This document shows positions 17,390-26,226 of a stretch of DNA of 37,807 nt, piece by piece. The translations under genes were made by a program, and so were the position numbers. Every line of letters begins with the position of its first letter. Within the stretch, counting starts at the first letter, position 1. Under the pieces are notes generated by a model. The model was not told the DNA's origin and ran no database searches. It worked only from the letters and a program-made list of their open reading frames with translations. Source of the DNA: Proteobacteria bacterium UBA1148 (GTDB taxonomy: Bacteria > Pseudomonadota > Gammaproteobacteria > Steroidobacterales > Rariloculaceae); NCBI GenBank assembly GCA_002311835.1, contig DBZY01000064.1, forward strand, positions 43,854 to 81,660, in the 5' to 3' direction.

Positions 17390-18364
17390 TTAGCGACTTA
17401 GCAGACTTTCCGCACCACCGAGTAAACGCTCTGGAAGAGTCTTTTTGCGTTTGAAAGTTAAACCGTAGAGATCGGACTCAGTAGCAGCCTCACTGAGAAA
17501 GTCATCGCTGGTACGAATCTCATCAATTAAACCGAGTTCCAACGCCCGCGTGCCGTACCAATGCTCACCAGTTGAGATTCGCTCTATATCGATCTGAGGT
17601 CGATGCCCTAAGATCTGCATCTTAAAAAGCTCATGCACATCTTCTATCTCTTCTTTGAGCTTACCGCGATCTTCGTCCGTGTTCTTTCCAAACATTGTAA
17701 CGGTTCGCTTATAACGCCCCGCTGTGATCTGTTCGAAATCCACGCCCTTATCTTCTAGGAATCTATTAAAGTTGGGAAGTTGTGCAATGACACCAATTGA
17801 CCCAATAATCGCAAATGGCGCGGCAATAATGTGACTTGCTACACAGGCCATCAAGTAACCGCCACTGGCTGCAACCTTGTCCACCGAGACGAGAAGAGGA
17901 ATATTTTTTTCCCTGATGCGCAGGAGTTGGGATGCCGCTAAACCGTGCTCATGCACAGTGCCACCCGAGTTCTCCAAGCGAACCAATACCTGATCATCTT
18001 CTGAGGCAACTGCAAGAACTGCAGAAACCTCCTCTCTAAGCGACGTAGTCGCTGTCGCACGTATATCTCCCTTGAAGTCGATCACATAAATACGCTTACG
18101 CTGAGATCCTTTCTTTGCAAACTTTTTCGCCTCTTTCTTCCTTTCTTTGGAAGTCTGTTTGAATTGATCTTTACCTTGTACCGCAAGCCTTACAGTGTCG
18201 CCCAATCCCTCAAGACGCTTATTTAGATGCTCGACTAAGAGCCCTTCCTGATGGGCACCACGCTTTGTCAATGTCACTATGATTCCAACCACAACCACTA
18301 TGACAACCGCAGCGGTCCCAAGCTTCGCGAGAAAAAGCCCATAATCAAAAAGAAACTCAATCAT
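17390..18364 (-). CDS. sohB: SohB-type S49 family inner-membrane peptidase
   Basis: This is a membrane-anchored serine protease of the SppA/SohB group. Residues 5-32 form one hydrophobic anchor, followed by a highly charged lysine-rich linker (KERKKEAKKFAKKG). The protease core contains VYVIDFKGD-like YVIDFKGDIRA, RLENSGGTVHEHGLAASQL, the nucleophile serine in VDKVAASGGYLMACVA and the general-base lysine candidate in AGRYKRTVTMFG. The 324-aa length fits SohB, not the double-domain SppA. lipA lies 39 nt upstream on the same strand. The substrate is unknown. Confidence 0.92.
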   Translation of the reverse strand: MIEFLFDYGLFLAKLGTAAVVIVVVVGIIVTLTKRGAHQEGLLVEHLNKRLEGLGDTVRLAVQGKDQFKQTSKERKKEAKKFAKKGSQRKRIYVIDFKGDIRATATTSLREEVSAVLAVASEDDQVLVRLENSGGTVHEHGLAASQLLRIREKNIPLLVSVDKVAASGGYLMACVASHIIAAPFAIIGSIGVIAQLPNFNRFLEDKGVDFEQITAGRYKRTVTMFGKNTDEDRGKLKEEIEDVHELFKMQILGHRPQIDIERISTGEHWYGTRALELGLIDEIRTSDDFLSEAATESDLYGLTFKRKKTLPERLLGGAESLLSR

Positions 18365-18403
18365 AGATACACCGTTATTGAGACAACACTTCCCAAAGTC
18401 ATT

Positions 18404-19390
18404 TTATAAACCAACATTGTTCATCTCTAGAACCCGGTCTGCTCTGTAACTAGAGCGAACAAGAGGGCCGGCAACGACCTCAAGAAAACCTCGTTCCAGC
18501 CCCCACTTCCGGTAAAGATCAAACTCCTCGGGGGAAACGTACCGTTTTACCTCTAAATGGTTCTTAGTCGGTCTTAAGTACTGACCAAGAGTTACGATAT
18601 CCAGATTAATGTCACGCAAATCATCTAGAGCCTCCTTAATTTCGGTATCACTCTCGCCCAGCCCCAGCATCAAGCTGGTTTTCGTCAATATATCCGGGCG
18701 ATACTTTTTAGAGTATGCAAGTAAGTTTAAAGTCTGATCATAATCAGCTCTTGGATCACGAACGTAGTGCGTCAACCGCCTCACAGTCTCCAAGTTCTGA
18801 GCAAAGACCTCTAAGCCTGAGTCCAAAACACATCGAACACTAGAAAGGTCGCCGGCAAAGTCTGGTGTCAACGCTTCAACCGCAGTCTGTGGACAACGCC
18901 TCTTTATCTCCGCAACACACTCGGCATAGTGACCAGATCCACCGTCAGCAAGGTCATCACGATCCACAGAGGTTAAGACGACATATTTCAGCCCCATACG
19001 TTCAACTGAACGCGCTGCATGCCCAGGTTCCTCAGGATCTAACCAACCGCGAGGATTGCCTGTATCAACCGCACAGAACCGACAAGCACGTGTGCAAACA
19101 GCCCCCATGAGCATCAAAGTGGCAGTACCGTTGGACCAACACTCCCCGATGTTCGGGCACATAGATTCTTCACAAACTGTAGCCAGCTTATGCTCTCGAA
19201 CGGTTTTTCTTACTTCGTTGTACTTTACGCCCGATGGAATCCGGGCCTTCAGCCATGGAGGTTTCGGAACAACAGCCTGTTCCTGCCGTTCCTCGCGTAC
19301 CTTGATACCATTTTTGATAGCCGTAAAACCTTCGGTGGTCTGGTACTTCGATCCACTATCCACCACTGGTATGCCACGAAATTGATTCAC
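18404..19390 (-). CDS. lipA: Lipoyl synthase
   Basis: LipA is a radical-SAM enzyme that inserts two sulfur atoms into octanoyl-proteins to make lipoate. The auxiliary cluster is CEESMCPNIGECW and the SAM cluster CxxxCxxC is CTRACRFCAVDTG. VVLTSVDRDDLADGGSGHYA, EALTPDFAGD, FAQNLETV, LMLGLGE and LGQYLRPTKNHL all match LipA. The C-terminal serine-containing AGPLVRSSYRAD is also present. The start is GTG at 19390 without a clear ribosome site, and the length of 328 aa is normal. No lipB is visible in this window. It is divergent from greB. Confidence 0.97.
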   Translation of the reverse strand: MNQFRGIPVVDSGSKYQTTEGFTAIKNGIKVREERQEQAVVPKPPWLKARIPSGVKYNEVRKTVREHKLATVCEESMCPNIGECWSNGTATLMLMGAVCTRACRFCAVDTGNPRGWLDPEEPGHAARSVERMGLKYVVLTSVDRDDLADGGSGHYAECVAEIKRRCPQTAVEALTPDFAGDLSSVRCVLDSGLEVFAQNLETVRRLTHYVRDPRADYDQTLNLLAYSKKYRPDILTKTSLMLGLGESDTEIKEALDDLRDINLDIVTLGQYLRPTKNHLEVKRYVSPEEFDLYRKWGLERGFLEVVAGPLVRSSYRADRVLEMNNVGL

Positions 19391-19456
19391 TAGAGGAATT
19401 GATCACTTATCATTGGTTCAAGCTTTGATTATCTCATGGTTTCTGAGAAGCGTCTT

Positions 19457-19957
19457 ATGAGCCGTTATAAACCACCCAGCCCACAAAGTTCTAAATACAT
19501 CACTCCGGAAGGAGCCCAAGCTCTACGAGAAGAACTAGAATTCTTATGGCGTCGAAAGAGGCCCGAGATAACGAATGCTGTTGCTGAAGCTGCAGCTCAA
19601 GGGGATCGTTCTGAGAATGCTGAGTATATCTACGGGAAAAAACAACTTAGAGAAATAGACCGTCGTATCCGATACCTACGAAAACGTCTTGATGGCATAC
19701 AGATTGTGGGTCAACCTCCTAATGATACTGAAAGAGTGTTTTTTGGAGCGTGGTTTGAACTACGCGACCCACAAAACCGTGTGCGCATATTTCGAATAGT
19801 AGGCCCAGATGAGTTCGATTCTGCAGAGGAAAACATTAGCATGGATTCGCCACTTGGAATTGCTGTGATGGGCAAATCTCTAAACGATGAGATTGTTGTA
19901 AAAACACCAGATGGCCAACAAAAATATACGCTCGTCCGAATTAGCTATAGAGATTAG
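19457..19957 (+). CDS. greB: Transcript cleavage factor GreB
   Basis: GreB enters the RNA polymerase secondary channel and stimulates cleavage of backtracked RNA. The N-terminal coiled coil carries YITPEGAQALREELEFLW, RRKRPEIT and the catalytic acidic tip QGDRSENAEYIYGKKQLREIDRRI. LWRRKRPE points to GreB over GreA. The C-terminal FKBP-like domain has VFFGAWFELRD, RIVGPDEFD and ISMDSPLGIAVMGKSLNDE. I choose ATG 19457 (166 aa), with GAGAAG 6 nt upstream, over the in-frame ATG at 19436, which has no ribosome site. Confidence 0.95.
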   Translation: MSRYKPPSPQSSKYITPEGAQALREELEFLWRRKRPEITNAVAEAAAQGDRSENAEYIYGKKQLREIDRRIRYLRKRLDGIQIVGQPPNDTERVFFGAWFELRDPQNRVRIFRIVGPDEFDSAEENISMDSPLGIAVMGKSLNDEIVVKTPDGQQKYTLVRISYRD

Positions 19958-20100
19958 TGAATAATAAAGAACGCCCATCCCATAACCAGAGATCTCACAA
20001 AAAAGTTATGATTAACTTCACCGTTTGATTTACACGCTATAAAAAAACAACCAAAATATGTACGATTGGCTCTTATATATCCTTTTAACTGAAGAAGTTA

Positions 20101-20128
20101 TTGACATATTTCGGCTAAGCTTTATAGA
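20101..20128 (+). promoter_or_regulatory. Sigma-70-like promoter for the OmpA-family gene
   Basis: A perfect TTGACA -35 box lies at 20101-20106. A TATAGA -10 box at 20123-20128 follows with 16-nt spacing. The expected transcription start is close to 20135, the base of the first ATG, so the mRNA would have almost no leader if this ATG is used. A separate exact palindrome, AAGTTA-tgat-TAACTT at 20003-20018, lies between greB and this promoter and may be an operator or a weak terminator. Confidence 0.55.
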
Positions 20129-20134
20129 GAACTA

Positions 20135-21385
20135 ATGTATACGCCGATGAACGCTCATATAAAAAGCTCGTTGGTACTAGCTACCATATTTACTCTGGCG
20201 CAGAATGTTGCGGCTCAGGATCTGCAAAACGCTCTTTTTGAGATAACTGAAAACGCTCGAGAAGATGCTTTGAATGCTCAAGCGGACAATTTTGCTGCTG
20301 GATTATGGGAGCAAGCGGAAGAGATTTTTAACGCAGCGAGCCAGTACCTAGAATCCGGCGACGCTACACAAGCACGTACCCAAGCTGAGACAGCCGAGGC
20401 TTTATTTCGCGATGCTGAGTTGACTGCCATAAAGGCACAATACCTTAGCAATACCCTCTCCCTACTAGGCCAGGCAGCTCAAGCCCGCGTGCCACGATAC
20501 GCGCCTAAAACCTATGAAAGAGCACAAATGTTGCTTTCCCAAGCCGAACAAGCAATCAATGAAAATCGTTATGAAATGGAGTTGCCCATAAATCTCATTG
20601 AACAGGCTAACTACGAGGTGCGGCATGCTGTCTACCTAGCCGAACGAATTAGCGCTCTACGTGACGATGATTTGACTGAAGAAGACATGATCTTGGACCA
20701 CGAATCACAAATCACCGAGATCGCTGCAGCAACAAATCGCACAGTGCAACTGGACACAGGTACCGAACCCATAATGCTCGGGGTAATAACCGATATAGAA
20801 GACGCTCACCAGCGTGAACTACAGCTCAAGCTTGATCTCGAAGAAAGTCGGAGACAAATTATTAGTCTTGAGGAAGAAATACGTGAGCTGGACGAACAAC
20901 TAAGCGACCTCTCTGAAGAACACGTTGTATTGGTTCAAAGACTTGAAGCTGAAGAACGGATTCGTTCGCGGTTCACCAGAATGGAAACAATGTTCTCTAG
21001 TGAAGAAGTTCAAGTTTCTAGAGAAGGCAATAGCATTATCCTAAGACTCGTTGGTTTGACTTTTGAGGTTGGTCAATCAGACATCAATCCAACCTCTGGA
21101 CATTTATTACGGAGAGTTTATAACGCCGTGGAAATATTTCCACGATCTCAGATTATCGTTGAAGGTCATACCGATTCCTATGGTGGCAGTCAATCTAATC
21201 TAACACTGTCAAGATCTCGGGCCGAAGCTATAGGTAATCATCTCAACACAGTACTGGGTTTGGCAGAATTTCGGGTTAGCGCAGTCGGTTATGGGCAGAC
21301 TCGCCCTATCGCCAACAACGAAACATCGCAAGGACGCGCGCGAAACCGAAGAATCGAAATCCGGATAGAACCACAGGCAGAATAA
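20135..21385 (+). CDS. OmpA-family peptidoglycan-binding outer-envelope protein
   Basis: This exported protein is likely to link the outer membrane or periplasm to peptidoglycan. Residues 8-28 form a signal peptide ending NVAAQD. Residues 30-175 are alanine/glutamate-rich helical repeats of the DUF4398 type (for example SQYLESGDATQARTQAETAEALFRD in outline). Residues 225-275 form a strong acidic coiled coil (LEESRRQIISLEEEI). The C-terminal OmpA domain (about 290-412) has FEVGQSDINP, IIVEGHTDSYGG, LTLSRSRAEAI, GYGQTRPIANN and GRARNRRIEIRI, including the peptidoglycan-contacting Asp and Arg. No lipobox cysteine follows the signal peptide. A second in-frame ATG lies at 20147. Its stop is 2 nt from that of the convergent hydrolase gene. 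Confidence 0.88.
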   Translation: MYTPMNAHIKSSLVLATIFTLAQNVAAQDLQNALFEITENAREDALNAQADNFAAGLWEQAEEIFNAASQYLESGDATQARTQAETAEALFRDAELTAIKAQYLSNTLSLLGQAAQARVPRYAPKTYERAQMLLSQAEQAINENRYEMELPINLIEQANYEVRHAVYLAERISALRDDDLTEEDMILDHESQITEIAAATNRTVQLDTGTEPIMLGVITDIEDAHQRELQLKLDLEESRRQIISLEEEIRELDEQLSDLSEEHVVLVQRLEAEERIRSRFTRMETMFSSEEVQVSREGNSIILRLVGLTFEVGQSDINPTSGHLLRRVYNAVEIFPRSQIIVEGHTDSYGGSQSNLTLSRSRAEAIGNHLNTVLGLAEFRVSAVGYGQTRPIANNETSQGRARNRRIEIRIEPQAE

Positions 21386-21386
21386 A

Positions 21387-22280
21387 TCAAGGTTTGAGCC
21401 AAGCTACTATTGACTCCGCTACTACACGATTGGCTAGGTAGCCGTAGGAGTTATGCACGTCCAAACCAGCATTACCACGAAAGTGGTTGTAAAACCCGGT
21501 TATATCCCGGAGTGATCTCAGGTGCCCAAGCTCTACCATCTCCCCGAAAAATGGCTTGAGTTCCGGACGAAAGGCCGTTAGCTCTCCTCTCGCTGAGAAA
21601 TTCAACCAGTGAGCAATATTCGTCGGGTAACTTTGTCGCCCACTTCGCTCAGCCCCGCAGAGTCCTTTTTGAATCATCCTACTACCCAGCGGGCTGCCCA
21701 GCGTTATGAAAAGATCAATCTGTCCCGGTTCACGTTTCCCGCGAGATAGCTCCCATAGCGTATCGTAAGCTATCACTGACCCTAGGCTGTGCCCAATCAG
21801 AAGCACCCTTTCCCTTGCAGACCAAGCCTCGATCAACGCCTCTCGAAGAAGGCTGCGGATTTCAGTCGCGACGTGCCGTCTGTCCTGAAGATACCGATGA
21901 GCTTCAGTGATCGTCAGCCGCATCTCGGGTTTAACTATCAAACGGCCAAAGGCTGGCAATGTATCACCCAGTATGCGCAGCATTCTGGCTATTCTGATGG
22001 CGAGTGACTCTATCTCCTCAATGTCATCAGGGTTGGCATCAGGAACTTCTAAGATACGCTTGATACCAGGTCGATCTAGCTCAATATCACGATTTTTACC
22101 GTAGAAAAGATAGGTCCATGGGATCAATGTGAGCGCTTCTTTGGGAAACAACTGCGTAACTTGTGGTGATACGCGGCGGAGACCCTCTAGAAGACATCTG
22201 TACAGCTCCCGGTGATGAATGTCCGCTGGCGGCTTCGGTTTCATTCCAGGAACAAAAATAACGCGTGTGGATTTACTCAC
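21387..22280 (-). CDS. Uncharacterised alpha/beta hydrolase
   Basis: This cytoplasmic 297-aa protein has no signal peptide. The start RVIFVPGMKPKPP gives an oxyanion-type loop. The nucleophile elbow is LLIGHSLGSVIAYDTLW, and a C-terminal histidine in LDVHNSYGYLANRV is the likely catalytic base. The acidic member of the triad is not obvious from sequence. ITLGSPLGSRMIQ and the following HWLNFSARGELTAFRP segment resemble lipase-like or alpha/beta hydrolases of unknown function. An N-terminal insert of about 100 residues, rich in Arg/Leu helices, separates the first strand from the elbow. The substrate is not known. Confidence 0.75.
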   Translation of the reverse strand: MSKSTRVIFVPGMKPKPPADIHHRELYRCLLEGLRRVSPQVTQLFPKEALTLIPWTYLFYGKNRDIELDRPGIKRILEVPDANPDDIEEIESLAIRIARMLRILGDTLPAFGRLIVKPEMRLTITEAHRYLQDRRHVATEIRSLLREALIEAWSARERVLLIGHSLGSVIAYDTLWELSRGKREPGQIDLFITLGSPLGSRMIQKGLCGAERSGRQSYPTNIAHWLNFSARGELTAFRPELKPFFGEMVELGHLRSLRDITGFYNHFRGNAGLDVHNSYGYLANRVVAESIVAWLKP

Positions 22281-22374
22281 AGAACAACCTAAAAAATTAA
22301 ACCGATTCGGTATAGTCTATCTACCAAGTGCACCAATATGGTGGTTTTAGATTCTGTTTTTAAGAGGGAAGGGC

Positions 22375-22794
22375 GTGCGATATCTTCACACGATGGTAAG
22401 AGTTAGCGATCTCGAAAAGTCACTGGACTTTTATTGCAACAAGCTCGGACTCAAGAAAACTCGGCACGATGACTATGAGGCGGGGCGCTTTAGCCTAATA
22501 TTTGTGGCCCCCGAGGGCCAAGAGGAATGCCCGCTGGAGTTGACCTACAACTGGGATCCCGAGCCTTATGATGAAGGTCGAAATTTCGGTCACGTCGCCT
22601 ATGAAGTGGATGATATTTATGCCACTTGCCAAGGATTGATGGACGCTGGCGTGGTGATTAACCGCCCCCCGCGAGATGGGCGTATGGCTTTTATTCGTTC
22701 CCCAGACAGCATCTCGGTAGAGCTTCTACAAAAGGGCGAACCACTAGCTATTACTGAACCATGGTCCTCCATGGAAAATATTGGGCACTGGTAA
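22375..22794 (+). CDS. gloA: Lactoylglutathione lyase (glyoxalase I)
   Basis: This enzyme isomerises the methylglyoxal-glutathione hemithioacetal to S-lactoylglutathione. The VOC fold is seen as two beta-alpha repeats: LHTMVRVSDLEKSLDFYCNKLGL and NFGHVAYEVDDIYATCQGLMDAG. Metal ligands are expected at His5, Glu in LELTYNW, His in FGHVAYEV and Glu in SVELLQ, and all are present. The start is GTG at 22375 after GAGGGAAGGG. The length of 139 aa is normal for the short Ni-type enzymes. The neighbours give no functional link. Confidence 0.9.
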   Translation: MRYLHTMVRVSDLEKSLDFYCNKLGLKKTRHDDYEAGRFSLIFVAPEGQEECPLELTYNWDPEPYDEGRNFGHVAYEVDDIYATCQGLMDAGVVINRPPRDGRMAFIRSPDSISVELLQKGEPLAITEPWSSMENIGHW

Positions 22795-22806
22795 TCTACC
22801 CAAGGT

Positions 22807-22824
22807 CTCTCGAAGAGAGTCTTT
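22807..22824. terminator. Weak hairpin between convergent genes
   Basis: CTCTC-gaa-GAGAG at 22807-22819 is followed by TCTTT. It sits 12 nt after the glyoxalase gene stop and borders the stop of the convergent BatD gene. The stem is only five pairs and the T-run is interrupted, so terminator function is tentative. Confidence 0.3.
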
Positions 22825-24475
22825 ACCGATACAACGGTTGCAACACCTCTTCGGGTGTTTCTTCACCGCTTCTCGTCACCGGGCCCAGTTGTGTGAGCAC
22901 GTTGGCTAGTGCTCTGCCATCCCAGCTACCAGAACTGGGACCATAGAGGCTTCTCTCCAGATCAACGACAGTCCTAGCAATATCCTCTGGGACTTCAACA
23001 GCTAAGTGTCCAAGTATTTTTGGCGCGTTAGGCAAAAACTGTTCAGCCCACTCCAGCAACAAATCCCGCGCCGTCTCTGCATCGTTGTTCGCACAGGCGG
23101 CACGAATCCCCCGAACCAATTGCCACTGATTTGCTTTTTGAGGAGTTTCCGCAACCGTGCTTGTGGCGATAGGTTTGCTGCCACGCCCACTAGAGCGTAA
23201 AAACGCCACCGTCAAAAGCCAAGCAACCAAAAGCGCTGCACTTACCCCTTGCCACAAACGTTCATTCCCAGCGACAACAGAGGGAGATGCCGACTCCACC
23301 GGGTTTTGGACTGCGCGTTCTACAAACTCATCCTGATTATCAAGAACTGTTATCCTGCGAGGGTTAACACGAGCTACCTCCCAGGCCTCTTCAACCACAT
23401 TGAACCAAGGCAACTCAACGACAGGAATCGTCAGCTCACCCACCGATTGTGCGATGACGGCAAAGCGTTCCGTTCGCACCGACTGTATACCCCCGGAGGT
23501 GCTATCCCTGCTGAGTTCGGGTTGATCAGAGTACTGCTTAACACCTTCCGTCTGACCTAAAGTCAGCTCGGGAAGCTGAGTTTCAAGCACACCCTCAGCT
23601 GTGATCATTAACGTGCGGGTCTGCGGAATCCCAAGCGTGAACTCGCTAGGTTCACTGCTCCAACTCTCTGTAAAAGTTAAGTTACGTGCAGGTACCCAGG
23701 TCGCATCCGGGTGCTCTGGGGGGGGAGGAACTACCGGCCGGACTCTCAATGCTAGGGCATTAGAACGAAACCGTTGTAGGCTTGAAAACCCGGATGCCGT
23801 TATGACAACCGTTTCAAAAGTAGCCGGCTCAATGGCAAGGTCACCAGCCATCTGAGGGAATATTGCATAGTTACGTTCTAAAACGACAAAATTCTGCCCG
23901 TCACGTACAGCTTGATACTCTCGATCCTCGCCAATAGGCTCGATGATCACTTCTCCCCCCACCACCACTGGTGTTGTCAGGCTGGAGCGTCCTATGCTTA
24001 CTGCTCGAAAGAGTCTTAGCGTGTAGATCACCTGAGACTGGACGTAGGCCACTGAGGGAGTTACCTCAACCTCCATAAAGATATCCCCAGGAGTGTCAGC
24101 TACGACGGCTGGAAGCACTTCGAGTTGTACTGGGTTGGACAAGAAACCTCCCAGTTCAAGGGGAGGGATCGTGATCGAACCTGCTATGCGCGGCATTAAC
24201 TGCAAACGCCACTCCGTAACTTGGGTCGTTTGCCCTCCCGCCATCTGAATACTAGTGTTTCTGGAACGTTGAAGGATCTCGAACTCTCTAGAAAGAGGGG
24301 TCAAATCAGGTTCACCATTAACCCTACCCTCCATAAGCAGAACGAAAGTAAACGATTCATTCTCGCTGACCGTTGAACGATCTGTACTAGCACTTAATCG
24401 AACTTCTTGCGCACAGAGAAAAGTTGCAGCAAATAATCCACAGGAAATAGCAATAAGTCCCCGCAGTCTCACCAC
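22823..24475 (-). CDS. batD: BatD-like protein (oxygen-tolerance family)
   Basis: This envelope protein is the last gene of the MoxR/Bat operon. It has a signal peptide (LIAISCGLFAATFLCAQE), then EVRLSASTDRSTVSENESF, the usual first strand of BatD. Repeated beta-sandwich segments follow, such as LMPRIAGSITIPPLELGG and YAIFPQMAGDLAIEPATF. A membrane helix near residues 405-425 (VSAALLVAWLLTVAFL) is followed by a cytoplasmic helical tail. The frame is open from 24625, but GTG at 24475 follows GAGGAG by 5 nt and places the signal peptide at the N-terminus (550 aa). It overlaps the end of BatB/C by 7 nt. The molecular role is unknown; 'oxygen tolerance' comes from Bacteroides work. Confidence 0.85.
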   Translation of the reverse strand: MVRLRGLIAISCGLFAATFLCAQEVRLSASTDRSTVSENESFTFVLLMEGRVNGEPDLTPLSREFEILQRSRNTSIQMAGGQTTQVTEWRLQLMPRIAGSITIPPLELGGFLSNPVQLEVLPAVVADTPGDIFMEVEVTPSVAYVQSQVIYTLRLFRAVSIGRSSLTTPVVVGGEVIIEPIGEDREYQAVRDGQNFVVLERNYAIFPQMAGDLAIEPATFETVVITASGFSSLQRFRSNALALRVRPVVPPPPEHPDATWVPARNLTFTESWSSEPSEFTLGIPQTRTLMITAEGVLETQLPELTLGQTEGVKQYSDQPELSRDSTSGGIQSVRTERFAVIAQSVGELTIPVVELPWFNVVEEAWEVARVNPRRITVLDNQDEFVERAVQNPVESASPSVVAGNERLWQGVSAALLVAWLLTVAFLRSSGRGSKPIATSTVAETPQKANQWQLVRGIRAACANNDAETARDLLLEWAEQFLPNAPKILGHLAVEVPEDIARTVVDLERSLYGPSSGSWDGRALANVLTQLGPVTRSGEETPEEVLQPLYR

Positions 24476-26226
24476 GGTTGCTCCTCGTCCCCCGGCCAAA
24501 CGTAATTTCCATCCTGATCTATACCGAGACGCTGGTACTGGTAGAGAAACTTGCGCCGCAAGAGACCGCCTGGATCCTCGGGTATTCGTCTGAGCCATTG
24601 CTCCGCTGCCTGCTCGGATGCCCATTCTTCAAGCTCACCGGGGCTAGGCATAGGAGTATCCTCAGCCGGGGTTCCCTCAGGTTGTGATTCTGCAACCTCT
24701 CCTGTGGCCTGCGGGTCCTCTGGCTCGGGCGTCTGTGCATTTTGTGGTTCCATCCCTTGCTGAGGTTCCTGTGAATCTCCCTGTGAATCACTCTGAGAAC
24801 TTTCATCGGAAAGATTCTGCTCAGAATCCTGGCTTTGCTCCCCACTTTGACCTTCAGAATCCTGAGGAGGTTGCTGCAATAAAAGATCACGATTGAACCG
24901 CGCGTCTTCATGGTCCGGGTCAAGTTCAAGCGCACGTTCATAGGCTTGGATTGCCTCAGGAATAGATCCTCGCTGGGCTAATGAGTTACCTCGATTGTAA
25001 TGAGCATCTGGCGTTTCGATGCCACCTAGCGTCGCAGCACTAGCCTCATAGTTACCCGCTCGATACTGCGCTACTGCACGCCACTCGGGATTCCGGAAAA
25101 GCTCGCTGGCACGCTCATGATCCTCGGCTTGAAACGCCTCCTCTCCCTGCTGATCGGGACGCTTCCATAAGTCAGTCCAAGTTAGAGCATGTGCTTGTGG
25201 AACGGGCAACAAGATCGCAAAAAACAATATAAGAACCCACCCACGCCTAAAGGCGAGTGCCACAAATGGCAGTAACAGTAATACCAGCCACGGACCTTGA
25301 TCATGCCAAACATCCGTTTGAAGTTCCCCAGGCTCGGACAAAACCCCGTCCCCAACCATAAGCGTGTCGGAAAATAGATAATCCAGATCCCTATCATCGG
25401 GTGTCAGGTTCGCGAACCGTCCACCACCAAGGTCTGCGAGTCTCTGTAAAGCCACCGAATTAACGCGAGCGACGACGACTTGACCTGCATTGTCGCTTAA
25501 AAATCCCCCGCCTCGTTGAACTATAGGACTCCCCTCCGCTGTACCAACCGCAAGTACATGAAGCTTGAGTCCATCAATTTGAATCTCGCGGGCCAACTCC
25601 ATCATCCCCGGAGAAACCTCGGAATCAGTCACCAGAAGGATTTCTCCCCGACTAATCCCAGTGTGGCGCATGAGTTGAACGGCTCGACTAACTCCCGCCT
25701 CTGGATAGCTCCCACGACTCGGCATGATGTCGCTAGATAAGCTTGATACCAATGCTGAAATAGTTTGAGTGTCGGAGGTGAGCGGCGTCACAGTAAAGGC
25801 ATGGGCAGAGAAGACGACTAGACCAGTTTGGCCTGTATCGCGCCGCTCTAGCAACGATAACAGTTTCAGTTTAGCGCGCTCCAAGCGGCTTGGCTCAATG
25901 TCACCAGCATCCATTGATCTAGATAGATCAAGTGCGATGACGAGCGCCTCCTCGGAACGAAACGCTGGTACCGGCAGACGCTCCCAAGTAGGTCCAGCCA
26001 AAGCCAGGGTTGCTAATAGCCAGGCTGCTAAAGCGCCACTAGCCAACCAGCGATACTGACTTAAACCTGAATCAGCGCTCGTAAGCACGTAGGGTTGTAA
26101 GGCCTTATCTACAAACACCTGCCAACGCCCTAAAGATCCTCTACCGCGGGTGATCTTCCAAATAAGCCAAACTCCAAACGGTAAGACGATCAGCCAAAAG
26201 GGTCGTATGAAGTGAAACTCAACCAA
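24469..26226 (-). CDS. BatB/BatC fusion: VWA domain plus TPR protein
   Basis: This inner-membrane protein is 585 aa. Two N-terminal helices (8-24 and 60-79) flank a short loop. The von Willebrand A domain (about 93-275) has an intact MIDAS start, D100-L-S102-R-S104. A further helix pair at about 317-350 precedes TPR motifs (AEDHERASELFRNPEW; YNRGNSLAQRGSIPEAIQAYERAL). The region after 460 is rich in Gln, Ser, Glu and Pro and likely disordered, and a short ordered tail follows. In Bacteroides, BatB and BatC are separate; fusion is common in proteobacteria. The start is TTG at 26226 with GGAGG 6 nt upstream, overlapping the end of BatA by 8 nt. It probably interacts with BatA and MoxR. Confidence 0.88.
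   Translation of the reverse strand: MVEFHFIRPFWLIVLPFGVWLIWKITRGRGSLGRWQVFVDKALQPYVLTSADSGLSQYRWLASGALAAWLLATLALAGPTWERLPVPAFRSEEALVIALDLSRSMDAGDIEPSRLERAKLKLLSLLERRDTGQTGLVVFSAHAFTVTPLTSDTQTISALVSSLSSDIMPSRGSYPEAGVSRAVQLMRHTGISRGEILLVTDSEVSPGMMELAREIQIDGLKLHVLAVGTAEGSPIVQRGGGFLSDNAGQVVVARVNSVALQRLADLGGGRFANLTPDDRDLDYLFSDTLMVGDGVLSEPGELQTDVWHDQGPWLVLLLLPFVALAFRRGWVLILFFAILLPVPQAHALTWTDLWKRPDQQGEEAFQAEDHERASELFRNPEWRAVAQYRAGNYEASAATLGGIETPDAHYNRGNSLAQRGSIPEAIQAYERALELDPDHEDARFNRDLLLQQPPQDSEGQSGEQSQDSEQNLSDESSQSDSQGDSQEPQQGMEPQNAQTPEPEDPQATGEVAESQPEGTPAEDTPMPSPGELEEWASEQAAEQWLRRIPEDPGGLLRRKFLYQYQRLGIDQDGNYVWPGDEEQPW

Noticed and set aside
24476..24625. Longer N-terminus for BatD
   Set aside because: It lies inside the BatB/C gene, and the signal peptide starts just after the GTG at 24475.
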